The notes under the pieces are model-generated. The model did not search any database. It was given only the letters and a program-made list of their open reading frames with translations, and had not been told where the DNA came from. A program made the position numbers and the translations under genes. DNA of 64,000 nucleotides, taken from assembly GCF_007995065.1 (NCBI RefSeq), contig NZ_VOQR01000001.1, positions 1,243,001 to 1,307,000 of the forward strand, in the 5' to 3' direction. Shown one piece after another: positions 33,287 through 42,805 of this stretch (positions are counted from its first letter, which is position 1; every line of letters starts with the position of its first letter). This DNA comes from Sphingomonas ginsenosidivorax. Its GTDB lineage: Bacteria > Pseudomonadota > Alphaproteobacteria > Sphingomonadales > Sphingomonadaceae.

Positions 33287-34804
33287 GTGCGCCGTCTGCT
33301 GCTCGGCAGCGCGCTGATCGTACCGATGACGCAGGCCTCGGCGGAAACGCTTCGCGAGGCGCTGCTCAAGGCCTATTCGACCAATCCCACGATCACCGCG
33401 CAGCGCGCGCAACAGCGCGCGACCGACGAGAACGTCCCCATCGCCCGCGCCGCCGGGCTGCCCTCCGCCAACGCGACCGGTGACTATACCGAGTTCGTCG
33501 TCAACGCGGCGAACAACTTCCTCGCCCCGCAGCGGCAGGGCGTCGCCGGCGCCAATGTCTCGATCCCGTTGTACAGGGGTGGGCAGGTCCGCAATTCGGT
33601 CGCCGCCGCCCAGACCCGCGTCGAAGCCGGCCGCGCGCAGCTGCGCGGGACCGAGGCGGATCTGTTCACCAACGTCGTCGCCGCGTACATGGACGTGATC
33701 CGCGACGAGGCGATCGTCGGGCTCAACACGCAGAACGTCCGCGTCCTCGACGTCAACCTCCAGGCGAGCCGCGACCGCTTTCAGGTCGGCGACCTGACGC
33801 GCACCGACGTCGCTCAGTCCGAGGCGCGGCTCGCGCTCGCCCGCGCGCAGCTCCAGTCGGCGCAGGCGCAGCTGATTTCCAGCCGCGAAAGCTATGTCCG
33901 TCTCGTCGGCACTCCGGCGGGAATCCTCGAGACGCCGCCGACCTTGCCGCATCTGCCCGACAGCCCGGCGTCGGCGGTCACCGTCGCGATCGACAACAAC
34001 CCCGTCCTGCTCGCCGCGGCGAAGGAGCGCGACGCGACCCGCTACGATATCGGCGTCGCGCGGGCGAGCCGCCTGCCGCAGGTGTCCGCCGTCGGGGGCG
34101 CGAGCTACACCAACTATCTCAACTCGATCCCGCCGAGCGGCGGCGGGCTCGGTGCGGGCACCACCCCCAATGCGAACAAGGCGGTGCGGGCCGGACTCTC
34201 GCTGACGATGCCGCTGTTCCAGGGCGGGCGTCCCGCCGCGCAGGTGCGCCAGGCCGAAGCGCTGCGCAGCCGCGCGATCGAGAACGTCACCGCGACCGAG
34301 CGCAACGTCATCGCGCAGGCGCGCTCGGCCTATGCGGTGTGGCGCTCGTCCGAACAGGTGATCCAGTCGTCCGAGACCGCGGTCAACGCCAACAAGCTCA
34401 GCCTCGAGGGGGTCCGCGCCGAGAACAGCGTCGGCACGCGCACCATCCTCGACATCCTCAACGCCGAGCAGGAACTGCTCAACAGCCAGGTGACGCTCGT
34501 GACGGCGCGCCGCGACGCCTATGTCGCGGGCTTCGCGCTGCTCGCCGCGATGGGCGAGGCGGAGGCGCGCGACCTCGGGCTCGACGGCGGCGTGCTCTAC
34601 GATCCGGTCGCGAACTACAACCGCGTGCGGCGGAAAATCTGGGATTGGGGCGGCGACGGCGAGCCCGTCGCGGTCGCCACGCGGACCGTCCAGTCGCCCG
34701 CGCAGGACGCCGTGGTGAGGCGGCCGCAGGACGAATTGCTCGACAGCCCGGTTGACAGAAGCCCCGGACTGACCACAGGTGCAGCCTCGCCGAACCGCCA
34801 ATAG
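33287..34804 (+). CDS. tolC: TolC family outer membrane channel protein
   Basis: 505 residues. Signal peptide VRRLLLGSALIVPMTQASA, then the long helical and beta repeats of TolC: ETLREALLKAYSTNPTI, GLPSANATGDY, FQVGDLTRTDVAQSEARLAL and a second parallel half (NKLSLEGVRAENSVGTRTIL, DILNAEQELLNSQVTLV). It forms the outer-membrane exit duct for efflux pumps and type I secretion. GTG 33287 has GGGGGG seven bases upstream and gives a proper signal peptide; GTG 33269 is less likely. 22 bp separate it from pcm. Confidence 0.93.
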   Translation: MRRLLLGSALIVPMTQASAETLREALLKAYSTNPTITAQRAQQRATDENVPIARAAGLPSANATGDYTEFVVNAANNFLAPQRQGVAGANVSIPLYRGGQVRNSVAAAQTRVEAGRAQLRGTEADLFTNVVAAYMDVIRDEAIVGLNTQNVRVLDVNLQASRDRFQVGDLTRTDVAQSEARLALARAQLQSAQAQLISSRESYVRLVGTPAGILETPPTLPHLPDSPASAVTVAIDNNPVLLAAAKERDATRYDIGVARASRLPQVSAVGGASYTNYLNSIPPSGGGLGAGTTPNANKAVRAGLSLTMPLFQGGRPAAQVRQAEALRSRAIENVTATERNVIAQARSAYAVWRSSEQVIQSSETAVNANKLSLEGVRAENSVGTRTILDILNAEQELLNSQVTLVTARRDAYVAGFALLAAMGEAEARDLGLDGGVLYDPVANYNRVRRKIWDWGGDGEPVAVATRTVQSPAQDAVVRRPQDELLDSPVDRSPGLTTGAASPNRQ

Positions 34805-34834
34805 AGGCGGTGGCCACGATTCGGGACGCCGCGC

Positions 34835-35347
34835 ATGGGGGATATCAGCGTAGAGCCGTCGATGGAGGAGATCCTCTCGTCGATCAAACGGATCATCGCG
34901 GAGGAAGGCGACACGCCGCCCGGTCGTCAGCGCCGTAGCGCACGCGCGCCCATCGTGACCCAACCGATCGACCTCGACGACATGGACGAGGACGAGATTC
35001 TCGAACTGAGCGATCCGATGCCGATGGTCGACCGTACGCCTTCCCCGCGCGCCGCGAAGCCTGCGCCCGAGCCCGCGACCCCGCCGCGCCCCGCGCCGCC
35101 CGCGGTCGATGCCGATCCGGAGGCCGACCCCATCGTCTCGCGCCAGACCGCTGCCGCTGCGCGTGCGCCGCTCGAGGCGCTGTCGCGGATGATGGTCAAG
35201 CCCGATCCGTCGAGCGACGGCACGCTGGAGGGTCTCGTCCGCGACATGCTCCGCCCGATGCTGCGCGAATGGATCGACGCCAACGTCCCCGCCATGGTCG
35301 AAGAGATGGTGGCCAAAGAAATCAAGAAGATCACCGGCCAGGCCTAA
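34835..35347 (+). CDS. popZ: PopZ/DUF2497-family cell-pole organising protein
   Basis: 170 residues with the two PopZ signatures: N-terminal SVEPSMEEILSSIKRIIAEE, and C-terminal LEGLVRDMLRPMLREWIDAN and VPAMVEEMVAKEIKKI. The middle is acidic and proline-rich (PAPEPATPPRPAPPA), as expected for a phase-separating hub. In Caulobacter PopZ anchors the centromere at the pole. The start ATG 34835 has no strong ribosome site. It lies between tolC and valS, the usual alphaproteobacterial order. Confidence 0.85.
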   Translation: MGDISVEPSMEEILSSIKRIIAEEGDTPPGRQRRSARAPIVTQPIDLDDMDEDEILELSDPMPMVDRTPSPRAAKPAPEPATPPRPAPPAVDADPEADPIVSRQTAAAARAPLEALSRMMVKPDPSSDGTLEGLVRDMLRPMLREWIDANVPAMVEEMVAKEIKKITGQA

Positions 35348-35351
35348 ACCC

Positions 35352-35474
35352 ATCCTCCCCCGCCAGGGGGAGGTGGCAGGCGCAGCCTGACGGAGGGGGC
35401 GGAAAGGGCGACATCGGTTCCGTGTCCGCCCCCTCCGTCACCTGCGGTGCCACCTCCCCTTGGCGGGGGAGGAT
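35352..35474. repeat. long inverted repeat, family A copy 2
   Basis: 123 bp with the same ends as the copies at 23905 and 40167: ATCCTCCCCCGCCAGGGGGAGGTGG at the left is balanced by its complement at the right, with one base changed (CTTGGCGGGG). It begins four bases after the popZ stop and ends 51 bases before valS. Confidence 0.85.
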
Positions 35475-35525
35475 TGCAACGGACAGGCCTAGGCTTGGCA
35501 GCCCCCGCCCGCTAAGGCGGCAGCC

Positions 35526-38306
35526 ATGAGCGAACTTCCCAAAACCTTCGACCCTGCCTCCATCGAAGCGCGCTGGTACGCGCATTGGGAGGAGACCGGC
35601 GCGTTCCGGCCCGACCGGCCCAACGCCGAACCCTGGACGATCGTCAACCCGCCGCCCAACGTCACCGGCTCGCTGCATATCGGGCACGCGCTCGACAACA
35701 CGCTGCAGGACATCCTGACGCGTCACGCGCGCCTCAAGGGCAAGGACGCGCTCTGGGTGGTCGGCACCGATCATGCCGGCATCGCCACGCAGATGGTCGT
35801 CGAGCGCCAGATGGGCGCCATGTCCCCCCCGCAGAAGCGCACCGACCTGACCCGCGAGGAGTTCGTCGCGAAGGTCTGGGCGTGGAAGGAAGAGAGCGGC
35901 GGCGAGATCACGCAGCAGCTGCGCCGGCTCGGCTGCTCGATGGACTGGAAGAACGAACGCTTCACGATGGACGAGGGCTTTTCGAAGGCCGTCGTGAAGG
36001 TCTTCGTCGCGCTGCACGACCAGGGCCTGCTCTACCGCGACAAGCGGCTGGTGAACTGGGACCCCGGCCTCGGCACCGCGATCAGCGACCTCGAGGTCGA
36101 GACGCGCGAGATCAAGGGCAGCTTCTGGCATCTGCGCTATCCGCTCGAGGACGGGTCGGGCTTCATCGAGGTCGCGACGACGCGCCCCGAGACGATGCTC
36201 GCCGACATGGCGGTCGCGGTGAACCCGTCCGACGAGCGCTACACCGCGCTGGTCGGCAAGAAGGTCCGCCTGCCGATCACCGGCCGCCTGATCCCGGTCG
36301 TCGCCGACGACCATGCCGATCCCGAACTCGGATCGGGCGCGGTCAAGATCACGCCCGGCCACGACTTCAACGACTTCGAGGTGGGCAAGCGCGCGGGCAT
36401 GAAGGCCGGCGAGATGCTCAACATGCTCGATGCCAAGGCACGCGTCGTGCAGGTGTCCGACGGGCTGATCCCAGCCGACCTGCTCGGCCTTTCGACCGCA
36501 GAGGCGCGGAAAGCCGTCGTTGCGCAGCTGAAGGCCGAGGGCTTCCTGATCGCGCACGTCGACAAGGAGGGCGTCGAGCACGACGCCGAACCGCGCACGA
36601 TCCAGACGCCGTATGGCGACCGCTCGGGCGTGGTGATCGAGCCTTGGCTGACCGACCAATGGTATGTCGACGCCGACACGCTCGCCCGCCCCGCGATCGA
36701 GGCGGTCCGCGTCGGCGCGATCTCCATCGTGCCCAAGACCTGGGAGAAGACGTTCTTCAACTGGATGGAGAACATCCAGCCCTGGTGCGTGTCGCGGCAG
36801 CTGTGGTGGGGGCACCAGATTCCGGCGTGGTTCGGGCCCGACGGCACCGCCTACGTCGCGGAGACCGAGGCCGAGGCGCAGGCGAAGGCAGGCGAGGGGG
36901 TGACCCTGACGCGCGACCCTGATGTGCTGGACACGTGGTTTTCCAGTGCCTTGTGGCCGTTTGCTACGCTCGGGTGGGATGGTGAAGAATCCCCCTCCCG
37001 CTCGCGGGAGGGGCTAGGGGAGGGCCTGTCCACGGACGGCGCCTCCGCCGTGACAAGCCCTCCCCCAACCCCTCCCGCAAGCGGGAGGGGAGTCTTGGAC
37101 GGTCGCTACCCGAACGACGTCCTCATCTCGGGCTTCGACATCCTGTTCTTCTGGAACGCGCGGATGATGATGCAGGGGCTGCACTTCATGAAGGACGTGC
37201 CGTTCCGCACGCTCTACCTCCACGGCCTCGTCCGCGCCGCCGACGGCGCGAAGATGTCGAAGTCGAAGGGCAACACGGTCGATCCGCTCGGCCTGATCGA
37301 CCGCTACGGCGCCGACGCGCTGCGCTTCTTCATGGCGGCGATGGAGAGCCAGGGCCGCGACATCAAGATGGATGAGAAGCGCGTCGAGGGCTATCGCAAC
37401 TTTGCGACCAAGCTCTGGAACGCCGCGCGATTCGCGCAGGCCAACGGCATCGTCGCCAGCACGACGCTGGAGGCACCGCACGCCGAGCTCGCGGTCAACA
37501 AGTGGATCATCGCCGAGACGATCGCGACCGTCCAGGCGGTCGACCTCGCGCTCGCCGACTATCGCTTCGACGGCGCCGCCAACGCGATCTACCAGTTCGT
37601 CTGGAGTCGCTTCTGCGACTGGTATCTCGAACTGATCAAGCCGCAGATGGTCAGCGACGAGCGCGGGACAATCGACGAGGAATCGAAGGCGGTCGCCGGC
37701 TGGGTGCTCGATCAGATCCTCGTCCTGCTCCACCCGTTCATGCCGTTCATCACCGAGGAACTGTGGCACGCGATGGGCCCGCGCGATCACGACCTGATCC
37801 TCGCGAGCTGGCCGATGGCCGACGCGCGGTCGCTCGATCCGGAGGCGAGCAGGGAGGTCGACTGGCTGATCCGCCTGGTCCAGGAAATCCGCACCGCGCG
37901 CAACGAACTGAACGTCCCGCCTGGCGCGCGCCTGCCGCTGCACGTCCGCGACGCCAACGCGGCGACGCTCGCGCGGCTGGAGCGCCAGGCGCCCGCATTG
38001 GCACGGCTCGCCCGCGTCACGCACGCCGAGGGCGAAGCCACCGGCGGCGCGGCGCAGGTCGTGGTCGACGAAGCGACCTTCGTCCTGCCGCTGGAGGGCG
38101 TCATCGACCTCGACTCCGAGCGCACCCGCCTGACCAAGGCGATCGCCGCGGCAGAGAAGGAGCGCGACGCGCTGTCGGGGCGTCTCGGCAATGCGAGCTT
38201 CGTCGAACGCGCGAAGCCCGAGGCGGTGGAGAAGGCCAAGGCGGACCACGCCGACAAGGCCGCCGAAGCCGCACGGTTGCAGGCGGCACTCGGCCGGCTG
38301 GGGTAG
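35526..38306 (+). CDS. valS: valyl-tRNA synthetase with an in-frame palindromic insertion
   Basis: 926 residues charging tRNA-Val. The HIGH region is [20 protein letters not shown], the KMSKS loop is KMSKSKGN, the editing domain is in the middle ([17 protein letters not shown]), and a C-terminal coiled coil ([20 protein letters not shown]) binds tRNA. Between LGW and [15 protein letters not shown] there is an extra Ser/Pro-rich loop of about 35 residues encoded by a palindromic repeat (36993-37090); family members usually have only a short link there. The frame is preserved, so the protein is probably functional. Start ATG 35526. Confidence 0.95.
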   Translation: MSELPKTFDPASIEARWYAHWEETGAFRPDRPNAEPWTIVNPPPNVTGSLHIGHALDNTLQDILTRHARLKGKDALWVVGTDHAGIATQMVVERQMGAMSPPQKRTDLTREEFVAKVWAWKEESGGEITQQLRRLGCSMDWKNERFTMDEGFSKAVVKVFVALHDQGLLYRDKRLVNWDPGLGTAISDLEVETREIKGSFWHLRYPLEDGSGFIEVATTRPETMLADMAVAVNPSDERYTALVGKKVRLPITGRLIPVVADDHADPELGSGAVKITPGHDFNDFEVGKRAGMKAGEMLNMLDAKARVVQVSDGLIPADLLGLSTAEARKAVVAQLKAEGFLIAHVDKEGVEHDAEPRTIQTPYGDRSGVVIEPWLTDQWYVDADTLARPAIEAVRVGAISIVPKTWEKTFFNWMENIQPWCVSRQLWWGHQIPAWFGPDGTAYVAETEAEAQAKAGEGVTLTRDPDVLDTWFSSALWPFATLGWDGEESPSRSREGLGEGLSTDGASAVTSPPPTPPASGRGVLDGRYPNDVLISGFDILFFWNARMMMQGLHFMKDVPFRTLYLHGLVRAADGAKMSKSKGNTVDPLGLIDRYGADALRFFMAAMESQGRDIKMDEKRVEGYRNFATKLWNAARFAQANGIVASTTLEAPHAELAVNKWIIAETIATVQAVDLALADYRFDGAANAIYQFVWSRFCDWYLELIKPQMVSDERGTIDEESKAVAGWVLDQILVLLHPFMPFITEELWHAMGPRDHDLILASWPMADARSLDPEASREVDWLIRLVQEIRTARNELNVPPGARLPLHVRDANAATLARLERQAPALARLARVTHAEGEATGGAAQVVVDEATFVLPLEGVIDLDSERTRLTKAIAAAEKERDALSGRLGNASFVERAKPEAVEKAKADHADKAAEAARLQAALGRLG
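36993..37090. repeat. family B palindromic element inside valS
   Basis: The 98-bp element starts with hairpin CCCCTCCCGC-TC-GCGGGAGGGG, ends with CCCCTCCCGC-AA-GCGGGAGGGG, and the two halves form a larger palindrome (GGGGAGGG matched by CCCTCCCC). A close relative with CCCTCCC/GGGAGGGG hairpins lies at 54214-54313. Within valS it is translated as [15 protein letters not shown] and so on. Confidence 0.85.
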
Positions 38307-38322
38307 GGCACCTATCCACAAA

Positions 38323-38410
38323 CCGTCACCCCAGCGAAGGCTGGGGTCTCTCCGTTCGCGGCGGAACGGTTGCCCCGAACGGGAGACCCCAGCCTACGCC
38401 GGGGTGACGG
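38323..38410. repeat. palindromic element, family D/E
   Basis: Left end CCGTCACCCCAGCGAAGGC and right end GCCTACGCCGGGGTGACGG are inverted, and the inner GGGGTCTCC/GGAGACCCC also pairs. It lies 16 bases after the valS stop and could act as a transcript end. One of two elements in the 425-bp gap before the MATE gene. Confidence 0.8.
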
Positions 38411-38433
38411 AGAGGGGGACGTTGCTCCCTTCA

Positions 38434-38531
38434 CCGTCACCCCGGACGTGCTCCGGGGTCCACCGCGCCGCGAACCAACTGGCCTGAGGGCATGCGGATG
38501 GGTAGATGCCGGAACACGTCCGGCATGACGG
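38434..38531. repeat. palindromic element, family D copy 2
   Basis: It begins CCGTCACCCCGGACGTGCTC and ends CACGTCCGGCATGACGG, inverted with some mismatches, and resembles the element at 31331-31448. The remaining gap to 38731 shows no gene; it contains a minor dyad TGTCAC/GTGACA at about 38580-38600. Confidence 0.75.
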
Positions 38532-38731
38532 AGCTATGCACTTGGTGGCGTACTTTTGGACTGTCCTACAGCCCGCGAATTTGTCACCATCCCCACGTGA
38601 CACGCTACGCCCCTTCCTCGAGGATTCTTCCGGCAATCTCCCGCGGGACGTGATTCCCGACCGGACATAGCCTCAACTTCGACAACTTCCGCCGCCCCGA
38701 CTCGCGGCCGCGCGCAGCAACAGGACGGCCC

Positions 38732-40159
38732 GTGGCAAGACCCCAACGCGACCTCACCACCGGCCATATTGGCCGTACGCTCCTGGCCTTCGCGCTGCCG
38801 ACCCTGGGATCGAACATCCTCCAGTCGCTCAACGGGTCGATCAACGCGATCTGGGTCGGGCGGTATCTGGGCGAAGGCGCGCTGGCCGCGACGTCGAACG
38901 CCAACATCATCATGTTCCTGATGTTCGGCGCGGTGTTCGGGTTCGGCATGGCCGCCACGATCCTCGTCGGGCAGAGCTTCGGGCGCGGCGACGCGGACGG
39001 CGCGCGCCGCGCGTTCGGATCCGCGGTCGGGCTGGTGTTCGGCGGCGCGGCGGTGATCGCGATGCTCGGCTGGATCTTCGCGCCGGAGATCCTGCACCTG
39101 CTCGCGACCCCCGGCGACGCGATGCCGCTCGCGCTTGCCTATCTGCGCGTCATCTTCCTGGGGCTGCCCGCGTCGATGATGATGGTGCTGATCATGATGG
39201 GCCTGCGCGGCTCGGGCGATTCGATGACGCCGCTGTGGTTCATGGGGCTCAGCGTCGTGCTCGACAGCGGCCTCAACCCCTTGCTGATCGCCGGCATCGG
39301 ACCGTTTCCACGGATGGGGATCGCCGGTTCGGCGACCGCGACGCTGATCGCCAACCATATCGCGCTGCTGGGCCTCGTCGCCTATCTCTACATCCGCGAC
39401 CTCCCGATCCGGCTGCGCGGCGCCGAGCTCCGCTACCTCCGCCCGTCCGCCGCGCTGACCGGCACGATCGTGCGGAAAGGCCTGCCGATGGGCGCGCAGA
39501 TGCTCGTCATGTCGACCGCCGGGCTGACGATGGTCGGACTTGTCAACCGTCTCGGCGTCGACACCGCGGCGGCCTATGCGGTGTCGCAGCAGCTCTGGAC
39601 CTATATCCAGATGCCGGCGCTCGCGATCGGTGCCGCGGTCAGTTCGATGGCGGCGCAGAATATCGGCGCGCGGCGATGGGACCGCGTCGGGGACATCACC
39701 AAATACGGCCTGATCTTCAACGTCGCGCTGACGGGCACGATGGTGCTGGCGGTGATCCTGTTCGATCGGCCGGTGATGACGCTGTTCGTTCCCGATACCA
39801 GCCCCGCGCTGCCGATCGCGCGGCATATCCAGCTGATCGCGAGCTGGAACTTCATCGTGTTCGGCGCGACGATGGTGCTGTTCTCGACCGTCCGCGCGAA
39901 CGGCGCGGTGCTGATGCCGCTGCTGTTCCTGTTCGTCTCGATGTACCCGGTACGGATCGGCTTCGCGTTGGTAGCGCAGCGCTGGATCGGCTCCGACGCG
40001 ATCTGGTGGAGCTTCCCAGCCGGCTCAGTCGCGAACCTGGTGATGGGGATCGGCTATTACCGCTACGGCAACTGGCGCAAGGGGTCACTCGTCGTGCCCG
40101 AGGACGAGCCGACCCAACCGCTCACCGAGCCCGCCGGCCGACTACAGCCAACGGGGTGA
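38732..40159 (+). CDS. MATE-family multidrug/cation antiporter
   Basis: 475 residues with about twelve membrane helices in two pseudo-repeats (first half about 15-235, second about 240-455). Family features: LLAFALPTLGSNILQSLNGS then INAIWVGRYLG, and the second half GLPMGAQMLVMSTAGLTM with GVDTAAAYAVSQQLW. It exports cationic drugs or metabolites using Na+ or H+; the substrate is not readable. The start is GTG 38732 with CAGGA seven bases upstream. It stands alone between repeats. Confidence 0.9.
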   Translation: MARPQRDLTTGHIGRTLLAFALPTLGSNILQSLNGSINAIWVGRYLGEGALAATSNANIIMFLMFGAVFGFGMAATILVGQSFGRGDADGARRAFGSAVGLVFGGAAVIAMLGWIFAPEILHLLATPGDAMPLALAYLRVIFLGLPASMMMVLIMMGLRGSGDSMTPLWFMGLSVVLDSGLNPLLIAGIGPFPRMGIAGSATATLIANHIALLGLVAYLYIRDLPIRLRGAELRYLRPSAALTGTIVRKGLPMGAQMLVMSTAGLTMVGLVNRLGVDTAAAYAVSQQLWTYIQMPALAIGAAVSSMAAQNIGARRWDRVGDITKYGLIFNVALTGTMVLAVILFDRPVMTLFVPDTSPALPIARHIQLIASWNFIVFGATMVLFSTVRANGAVLMPLLFLFVSMYPVRIGFALVAQRWIGSDAIWWSFPAGSVANLVMGIGYYRYGNWRKGSLVVPEDEPTQPLTEPAGRLQPTG

Positions 40160-40166
40160 CCCCTTT

Positions 40167-40291
40167 ATCCTCCCCCGCCAGGGGGAGGTGGCAGGCGAAG
40201 CCTGACGGAGGGGGCGGATCGGCTAACAGCGGTTTCGTGTCCGCCCCCTCCGTCTGCCTGCGGCAGCCACCTCCCCCTGGCGGGGGAGGAT
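40167..40291. repeat. long inverted repeat, family A copy 3
   Basis: 125 bp, ends ATCCTCCCCCGCC and GGCGGGGGAGGAT, inner CGGAGGGGGCGG and CCGCCCCCTCCG. Nearly identical to copies at 23905 and 35352. It separates the convergent MATE and lipid kinase genes and may terminate both. Confidence 0.85.
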
Positions 40292-40303
40292 CATCGCGGA
40301 ACC

Positions 40304-41194
40304 CTAAGGCTGCACCGGCGCCATCACCCGGATGATGCCGGCGGCGATCTTCGCGGTGACCGGGGTTCGTGCCAGCACCTCGCCGTCGATCGAGATCGGC
40401 AATTTGGGGATGGTGTCGACGCGGATGCTCTTGCCGCGGAAGTCGCGGACCTCCTCGTGCCGCGATTCGTGGCGCAGCACGCTTGCGACCCAGTTGTGGA
40501 TCAGCCGGCGCTTCATCTTGCCCATCACTGCCTGGACCACGATCTCGCCCGAATCGACCGCCGCGGCATCCACCAGCTCGGTGCCGCCATGATAGGGGCC
40601 GTTCGAGATCCGGACCTCGACGACGCGCATCCGGACCGCGTCGTCGCCCTCGCCGACGATCAGCGTGAAGGGCCGGAATCGCATGAACTGATACGCCGCC
40701 CAGCCGAGATAGCCGACGCGCCCGAGGATCTTCTTCAGCCCGTGCGGCACGGTCTCGGCGATCTTCGGGCTGATCCCCATCGCCGCGCAATTGGCGAAAT
40801 AGTCGCCGTCGATCATCCCCAGGTCGATCCGGCGCGGCGCCCCCGTCCGGATCACCTCGACCGCGCCCTCGATCGTCAGCGGGATCCCCAGCGTGCGCGC
40901 GAAGCTGTTCGCGGTGCCGAGCGGCAGGACGCCGAGGATGACGTCATGGCCGACCATCAGGTCGACCAGCCCGCTGATCGTGCCGTCGCCGCCGCCGAGG
41001 ATCAGCAGGTCCGGCTTCTTCGCCAGCGCCTTCAGCACGGTCGCTTCGAGCTCGCCCGGATTTTCGACCGCATGCGCGTCGACGTCGTAGGGCAGGCCCG
41101 ACATCGCGGCACAGGCGCGCTTGAACAACGCCTGTCCCTTGCGCGACTTGGCGTTGACGACGAGCGCGGCGGAGCGGATCTGGGTGTCTGGCAT
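40304..41194 (-). CDS. diacylglycerol kinase-like (YegS/LCB5) lipid kinase
   Basis: 296 residues. The catalytic GGGDGT motif lies in LLILGGGDGTISGLVDLM (about 82-89), followed by LGVLPLGTANSFARTLGIP, typical of DAGK_cat. The C-terminal beta-rich half has RRIDLGMIDGDYFANCAAMG and ISIDGEVLARTPV. It phosphorylates a lipid such as diacylglycerol; the exact substrate is unknown. GAGGG lies six bases before ATG 41194. Divergent from hemB; the 79-bp interval would hold both promoters. Confidence 0.88.
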   Translation of the reverse strand: MPDTQIRSAALVVNAKSRKGQALFKRACAAMSGLPYDVDAHAVENPGELEATVLKALAKKPDLLILGGGDGTISGLVDLMVGHDVILGVLPLGTANSFARTLGIPLTIEGAVEVIRTGAPRRIDLGMIDGDYFANCAAMGISPKIAETVPHGLKKILGRVGYLGWAAYQFMRFRPFTLIVGEGDDAVRMRVVEVRISNGPYHGGTELVDAAAVDSGEIVVQAVMGKMKRRLIHNWVASVLRHESRHEEVRDFRGKSIRVDTIPKLPISIDGEVLARTPVTAKIAAGIIRVMAPVQP

Positions 41195-41273
41195 CGGAGC
41201 CCTCAACGCACGACCGACGGTTTCGAACCCGTAACGCTTGCAAGCTATTTCGGCATCCCGCAAAGCGCGGACC

Positions 41274-42266
41274 ATGACCGCAAGCTATCCCGCGCTTCGC
41301 CTCCGTCGTACCCGGTCCACCGGCTGGAGCCGCCGGCTTCACGCCGAGACCGTGCTGACCCCCGCCGACCTGATCTGGCCGCTGTTCGTCTGCGACGGGC
41401 AGGGGATCGAGGAACCGATCGGCGCGCTGCCGGGCGTGTCGCGCTGGTCGGTCGACAACATCGTCGCACGCGGTCGCGAAGCCCGCGATCTCGGCATCCC
41501 GTGCCTCGCGCTGTTCCCCTACACGCAGCCCGAGCGCCGGACCGAGGATGGCCGCGAGGCGCTCAACCCCGACAATCTGATGTGCCGGGCGATCCGCGCG
41601 CTGAAGGACGCGGTGCCCGATATCGGCGTGCTGACCGACGTCGCGCTCGATCCCTATACCAGCCACGGCCATGACGGGCTGGTCGACGCGGCGGGCTATG
41701 TCGTCAACGACACCACCGCCGACATGCTCGTGCAGCAGGCGCTTAACCAGGCCGCGGCGGGTGCCGACATCATCGCGCCGAGCGACATGATGGACGGCCG
41801 CATCGGCATGATCCGCACCGCGCTAGAGGCGGACGCGCACCACAACGTCCAGATCATGAGCTACGCGGCCAAGTACGCCAGTGCCTTTTACGGCCCGTTC
41901 CGCGACGCGGTCGGCAGCCGCGGGCTGCTGAAAGGCGACAAGAAGACCTATCAGATGGACTCCGCCAACGCCGAGGAAGCGCTGCGCGAGGTCGCGCTCG
42001 ACCTGGCCGAGGGCGCCGATACCGTCATGGTGAAGCCCGGCATGCCCTATCTCGACATCATCGTCCGCGTCCGCCAGGCGTTCGAGGTGCCGGTGTTCGC
42101 CTACCAGGTGTCGGGCGAATATGCGATGATCGAGGCCGCCGTCGCAGCCGGCGCCGCGGACCGCGACGCGATGGTGCTGGAGACGTTGCTGGCGTTCAAG
42201 CGTGCGGGCTGCTCCGGTGTCCTGACCTATCACGCTGCGCATGCGGCCAAGCTCCTCGCGCGATGA
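41274..42266 (+). CDS. hemB: delta-aminolevulinic acid dehydratase (porphobilinogen synthase)
   Basis: 330 residues. It condenses two 5-aminolevulinates to porphobilinogen in heme synthesis. Schiff-base lysines are Lys200 (SYAAKYASAFYGPFRDA) and Lys254 (VMVKPGMPYLDI). The metal loop is DVALDPYTSHGHDG without the cysteines of zinc enzymes, so this is the Mg-dependent, zinc-independent type common in alphaproteobacteria. The start is ATG 41274; a reading from 41238 would add non-family residues. The stop overlaps the GNAT gene (ATGA). Confidence 0.95.
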   Translation: MTASYPALRLRRTRSTGWSRRLHAETVLTPADLIWPLFVCDGQGIEEPIGALPGVSRWSVDNIVARGREARDLGIPCLALFPYTQPERRTEDGREALNPDNLMCRAIRALKDAVPDIGVLTDVALDPYTSHGHDGLVDAAGYVVNDTTADMLVQQALNQAAAGADIIAPSDMMDGRIGMIRTALEADAHHNVQIMSYAAKYASAFYGPFRDAVGSRGLLKGDKKTYQMDSANAEEALREVALDLAEGADTVMVKPGMPYLDIIVRVRQAFEVPVFAYQVSGEYAMIEAAVAAGAADRDAMVLETLLAFKRAGCSGVLTYHAAHAAKLLAR

Positions 42267-42805
42267 TCGAGACCGAGCGACTGGTGCTGCGTCCCTGGCG
42301 TGACGCCGATGTCGAGCCGTTCGCGACGATGTGCAGCGATCCGGAGGTGATGACGCACCTCGGCGGGCCGCAACCGCGCATCGAGGTCGAGGCGATGATT
42401 GCGCGGCAGCAGGCGGTCCAGGCCGCGCAGGGCCATTGCTTCTGGGCGATCGAACGCCGCGACGACGCCGTGCTGCTCGGCTTTTGCGGCCTGCGCATCG
42501 GCGGCCATGCCGGAACCCCGGTGCCCGACGAACTCGAAATCGGCTGGCGGCTCGCGCGGCACGCCTGGGGGCAAGGCTATGCGCGCGAAGCCGCGCTCGC
42601 CAGCGTCGATTGGGCGTGGTCGCATACCGACCGCGACCGCGTTACGGCCTGGACCGTCCCGGCCAATACCGCGTCCTGGGGCCTGATGCGCCGGATCGGG
42701 ATGGCGCACGCGCCGACGCTCGATTTCGACCATCCCGGCTTCCCGGTCGGGCACCCGCTCGGCCGCCATATCGTCTACGCGATCGATCGGCCCGTGCATG
42801 ACTGA
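42263..42805 (+). CDS. GNAT-family N-acetyltransferase (RimJ/RimL-like)
   Basis: 180 residues. IETERLVLRPWRDADVEPFA is the RimJ-type N-terminus. The acetyl-CoA loop is LEIGWRLARHAWGQGYAREA (a Q/RxxGxG/A-like GQGYA), followed by TAWTVPANTASWGLMRRIGM. The substrate may be a protein N-terminus or an antibiotic-like amine; not predictable. ATGA overlap with hemB and an eight-base overlap with the next gene point to one operon. Confidence 0.85.
   Translation: MIETERLVLRPWRDADVEPFATMCSDPEVMTHLGGPQPRIEVEAMIARQQAVQAAQGHCFWAIERRDDAVLLGFCGLRIGGHAGTPVPDELEIGWRLARHAWGQGYAREAALASVDWAWSHTDRDRVTAWTVPANTASWGLMRRIGMAHAPTLDFDHPGFPVGHPLGRHIVYAIDRPVHD

Noticed and set aside
33254..35353. 699-codon open frame opposite tolC and popZ
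   Set aside because: It crosses two well-supported genes and their gap and has only Arg/Asp/Gly-rich composition; typical high-GC antisense frame.
41210..41235. GGTTTCGAACCC resembling a tRNA T-arm between the lipid kinase and hemB genes
   Set aside because: No acceptor, D-arm or anticodon stem can be built around it on either strand.
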